DNA of 64,000 nucleotides, taken from assembly GCA_003508835.1 (NCBI GenBank), contig PUFA01000021.1, positions 9,836,501 to 9,900,500 of the forward strand. Direction: 5' to 3'. How positions within the stretch are numbered: position 1 is the stretch's first letter; every line of letters begins with the position of its first letter. The notes below the pieces were generated by a model. That model was not told the origin of the DNA and ran no database searches. It saw nothing but the letters and a program-made list of their open reading frames with translations. The stretch is from Eonycteris spelaea. Taxonomy: Eukaryota > Chordata > Mammalia > Chiroptera > Pteropodidae. Position numbers and translations under genes: made by a program. Below, in pieces: positions 60,750-64,000 of this stretch.

Positions 60750-61085
60750 GTCAGGGCTTGGCAGACTTTTTCTGTAAGGAACCGGAAAGTAAATATTTTA
60801 GGCTTTGGGGCCATAGTCTGTGTTATACAACTACCCAGCTCTGCCTTTGTAGGGCAAAAGCATCCTTAGACATCATATAAAGGAATGGGCATGGTTGTGC
60901 CTCCTAGAACTTTATTTAGGGACACTGAAGTTTGAATTTCATGTAATTTTTACCTATCATGACACATTATTTAAAAAAAAAATTTTTTTCAACCATTTGA
61001 AAGTGTAAAAACAATTCTTAGCTCACAGGCTCTGTAAAAACAGGAGTCAGGCCTATGGGCTATAGTTTGTTAGTTGCTGGTTTAA
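60750..61085. mobile_element. MER1-like hAT-Charlie element, near full length
   Basis: 'cagggcttggcagactttttctgtaaggaaccggaaagtaaatattttaggctttgggg' opens it and 'gcctatgggctatagtttgttagttgctgg' closes it. The ends are the imperfect terminal inverted repeat of this family ('caggggttggcaaact'). Confidence 0.8.
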
Positions 61086-62179
61086 GTAATAGGGATTGTT
61101 TCATAAATTATATAAATATCTAACTAATGTACTGTATATTTGAAACTAAAAAATAGTGATGAAATGAGATGACTAAGACCTGTGGTTCCATGTGGTCCAA
61201 ATATGACAAAAATAAATAATATACACACTAGCCTAGCATCACAGAGAATACAATGACAGAGTGGAGCGACACATTTTAAAAATCATATTTCATCAAGTTA
61301 TGTGGCTGTTCTCCAAGATGTGACTCAATTACATATTAATGAACGTTCTTCAGAAATTATTCATCAAAAAGTGCCACTTACCTTGTCTATATGAGAATAT
61401 GATTTCAAATATCACTTGGAGCCAACTAGATAAAATATATTTTAATTGTTCTTGAAATTTCTTCTAAATCTGTCTACATTTTTTGATAAGAACTGATATT
61501 TAATAGAAAATGAGGCACAGACAATGGACTTAACAATACCAGTATTGATCCTGTAAATGTAGAGGGGACTATGGCGTGGTATTATTAGGACTGTTATTAG
61601 CTCAGCATTATGTACCCCTGAAAAGAATTACTAGGATAGAATTTTCATATCGATGTTGACTTAGGCTCTCTTTTTCTCTCATTTTGCTTGTTTGCATCAT
61701 CTGCTAACATTCCTTGGCTGTGTCTGTGTCTGGGAGATTCCTGGTATTATTATTAATGTTGATAGTAACGTATTTTTTCTTTGGTTGCAAAGACACAAAG
61801 TTTGAGTTTTCTCACCCATCCAGTTTTATTGTCTCTCTCTCATTGACGAAGTGGTCCACTAACTGTTTTTGCCCTGCTCCGTTGTTTTTTATTTGCACGT
61901 TTAAAACCCTGTGGAAATCTAGGAGCACTATTGTTCTTCAATGTAAAATATTCTCCCTTAAGAATTGCTCTGAAAAGAAACGATGAGTGTAGAATCCTTC
62001 TCCCAAATATGTATAAATGTCCTGAGATATTGTGGTGGGAAGGGGTTGGTAAATATCTTGAATTTTGATGGGAAAAAAGGGTTTGGGTTGAAGTTTGCCT
62101 GCAATGCTTCTGTCCTTATACAAAACACTTATCCTGCTGGGCGTGGGCCCGAAAACCTTACCATAATACATATTTATAG
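61086..62179. other. No recognised gene
   Basis: A 90-codon plus frame (61714-61986) begins with a hydrophobic stretch resembling a membrane segment, but nothing else supports it. Confidence 0.4.
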
Positions 62180-62275
62180 GCTTACACACATATATGTATG
62201 TGTGTGTGTATATAGATACATTATATATATATATAAATATATATACACACATAGCTCTATATATAATTATAAATT
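62180..62275. repeat. Mixed (TG/TA/CA)n tract
   Basis: TATG/TG runs, a (TA)n block at about 62221-62243, then CACA, forming a self-complementary stretch. Confidence 0.85.
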
Positions 62276-62354
62276 ATGTTCGTTTGTCACTGTGTACGTT
62301 ACAAACACACAGGTAACAGATTTTAAAAGATCAAGATAAAAATCCTGCAGATGC

Positions 62355-62777
62355 TTGGTTCGCTCTGGGGTACATCTCCCTCTCTGGGGATCAAACATGG
62401 ATTGGCTCTCAGAACTGAGATTAAAGGCCATCTGTTTCTGCTTCACTAAGGTTTTGTTTTTTAATGGCTTCGCACTTACGGTGATGCACAGAACACGCCA
62501 TCGTATTGCTATGCCCTTGGGCATGAGGATGCAGAATCGAGTGTATAGAATATTCTTTTCAGTTGTGGCCTATGATGAATTTGATGAATCTGGCAATTTC
62601 CGTGATGAAGTAATTCCTGGGGCACAGGTGGGCCCCAGAGTGGTTATAACAGTGACAAATGCTACAACAGGCTGCCCACTGAATTTTGTGTTCATTCTGA
62701 GGGCTGACTTTAGGCAAAACTGGTCAGTTTTGAGGGAGTTTACAATTTTTGTAATTGCTACTAGAAGGAGCATTTAG
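62355..62777 (+). other. Unrecognised 140-codon ORF
   Basis: It is the longest plus-strand frame of the last 15 kb and has locally higher GC than its flanks. The inner part (residues about 45-100) reads like protein, with TRHRIAMPLGMRMQNRVYRI and a mixed hydrophobic/acidic stretch after it. No family, signal peptide or catalytic motif is recognised. The N-terminal 40 residues are less convincing, so the ATG is uncertain. The minus strand also has a 67-codon frame here, so chance or an unidentified decayed repeat is quite possible. Confidence 0.15.
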
Positions 62778-63025
62778 CCCCTTGTGGTGAGGACATTTCA
62801 TATTAGGCTACAGTGACGGACCCTGACACCGTGCATATACGAGAGTATCTAATAATTTCTGTATGGTGAGTTTAAGATACTCCTGCACCCCTTTCTGGCA
62901 TAGTTGAATGTAAGTTTTTACCTAAATGTTGAGTAAAGACCTTTCCTTTTATTGAAGTAATTGCCAACATTTGTCCCGTCTGAACTCGCTGCTTTTGTTG
63001 ACATGCTTACCTGTTTCTTTCTCAG

Positions 63026-63112
63026 TTATTTCAAAGAAGAAATAGATCTGCCAAACCAGGTTTTGTTTCTGAGAGTACTGTCAAAGAAGTAATGCCAAGA
63101 ACACCAAAGTAA
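63026..63112 (+). other. Exon-like 87-nt segment with strong acceptor and stop
   Basis: A textbook acceptor (CTGTTTCTTTCTCAG, ending at 63025) is followed in phase 0 by 28 open codons and TAA (63110-63112). The peptide is basic and Ser/Thr-rich (RSAKPGFVSESTVKEVM). A donor-like ATG|GTGAGT lies at 62865/62866, which would make a 160-bp intron. The upstream segment in that phase has a stop after 13 codons, so the joined reading is not supported. An AATAAA follows at about 63413. Confidence 0.18.
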
Positions 63113-64000
63113 GGCATGACTTTCATTTAGAAGTGCTAGGGTTGTGTGGCCAGCAAAGAGGGAAGGATAATATCTAAGGGTCGACATCTTTTTTTGCATT
63201 GACATACAAAGGGAATTATACTTTGGGGAACATTCTCTGCCAAATTTCAGTCTCTTATCCTGATCTTGACCCTCACATCTACATTCATTTTAATGATGAA
63301 GATGTAGAAGTAAATAGAATTAATTAGGACATTTTGAAATGGTACCAAAATAGAGAATATTTTAAAATCCTAATTAATGATAGAATGAACAGAAATGGAC
63401 ATAAATAGGTGAATAAAGTAGTAATGCTCATTGGAAATATACAAACAGTAATATAGTACACAGATGGCTTGATATTTAAGTATTGGACTGAAGGTCTGGA
63501 ATGAACAGACAGTTTTTTCTTCTTTAATTGGAAATAGCATTTCACTGGCAAGCAGGAAAAATAATAATTGGCTACTGGGGATATTTCCTAATTGAGGGCC
63601 TGATAGACTTTGGGCGCTCTTACACTTTTCAGGTCTGGTTTAAGATTATATAAAATTCATAACTTTTATTTTATGTTAGTGAGAGATTAAAATGTTTGGA
63701 GCCTAACTTGGTGGTGGTTTCTGAAATAGTATGAAACATATTAACAAGATAAGTAATATCGACACTATATTGGTAGTTGCAAATGTATGTTTGGAGACCA
63801 GCAAAATATGAGGATATTAAGATTTGATTAAACAGCCAGGCTGGGAACCTGATGTTTACATTTACGTTTCTACCACCAACAGTGCATTTTCCATGGCCAG
63901 ACAACTTTAGAGTCAGTAAAAATTCAGAGAGGCACAAAAGTCGATATTTAGTGTGCTTCAGTAGGACAGATGGCTCCAACCCCACAGACCAAATTCAATA
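63113..64000. other. No gene seen to the window edge
   Basis: AT-rich. Minus-strand frames at 63324-63551 and 63671-63985 (104 codons) are not recognisable. Confidence 0.45.

Noticed and set aside
1..64000. tRNA, rRNA or snRNA genes
   Set aside because: No A/B box pair with cloverleaf, and no U6, 7SK or Y RNA-like sequence noticed by eye; a covariance-model search would be decisive.

Overview
This is a 64 kb piece of mammalian nuclear DNA: AT-rich, non-operonic, and made mostly of old interspersed repeats (MIR, L2, MER5/MER1/MER20-like hAT fragments, MER2/Tigger, MaLR LTRs, truncated L1) and microsatellites. No Alu, B1, Can-SINE, ERE or young VES-type SINE is visible, so it is not primate, rodent, carnivore or horse in any obvious way. 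The L1 3' ends at about 386-655 and 54374-54720 resemble L1 tails I associate with bats and other Laurasiatheria. My best guess is a bat, possibly a megabat because young SINEs and intact L1s are missing. This is inference from memory of repeat families.

The one convincing protein-coding gene is on the minus strand at about 20.43-21.84 kb. It is an intact 201-residue TAF11-like protein (TFIID subunit family, histone-fold domain) at 20920-21525. It appears complete: CCAAT box, GC/KLF box, TATA-like box, a short noncoding first exon, a 93-bp 5'UTR intron with good donor and acceptor, an uninterrupted coding exon, and poly(A) signals about 470-500 nt after the stop. The locus is visibly more GC-rich than its surroundings. 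Human TAF11L genes lie in a gene desert on 5p, so this may be a related gene-desert locus in another mammal (inference).

Layout. 1-20 kb: gene-free, with one L1 tail, MER2 at 4.5-5.0 kb, MIR and L2 remnants and GT/GA microsatellites. 20.4-21.9 kb: the TAF11-like gene. 22-37.7 kb: gene-free, with L1, L2, MIR and MER5 fragments. 37.7-43.9 kb: repeat cluster (MaLR solo LTR, 1.2 kb L1 fragment, L2, MLT1-type LTR, hAT fragment, sense-oriented L1/HAL1). 44-48.6 kb: MIR, a decayed Tigger transposon with a recognisable transposase C-terminus, and an inverted-repeat element. 49-58 kb: microsatellites and two more antisense L1 fragments. 57.6-61 kb: a CTG/CTA repeat, a cluster of MIRs, MER20 and a MER1-like hAT element. 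61-64 kb: an unrecognised 140-codon ORF and an exon-like stretch.

Three short segments (19455-19559 minus, 41488-41607 minus, 63026-63112 plus) look like coding exons by splice sites and open frame. I do not recognise them and list them as hypotheses. All other short ORFs look like chance or repeat-derived frames.
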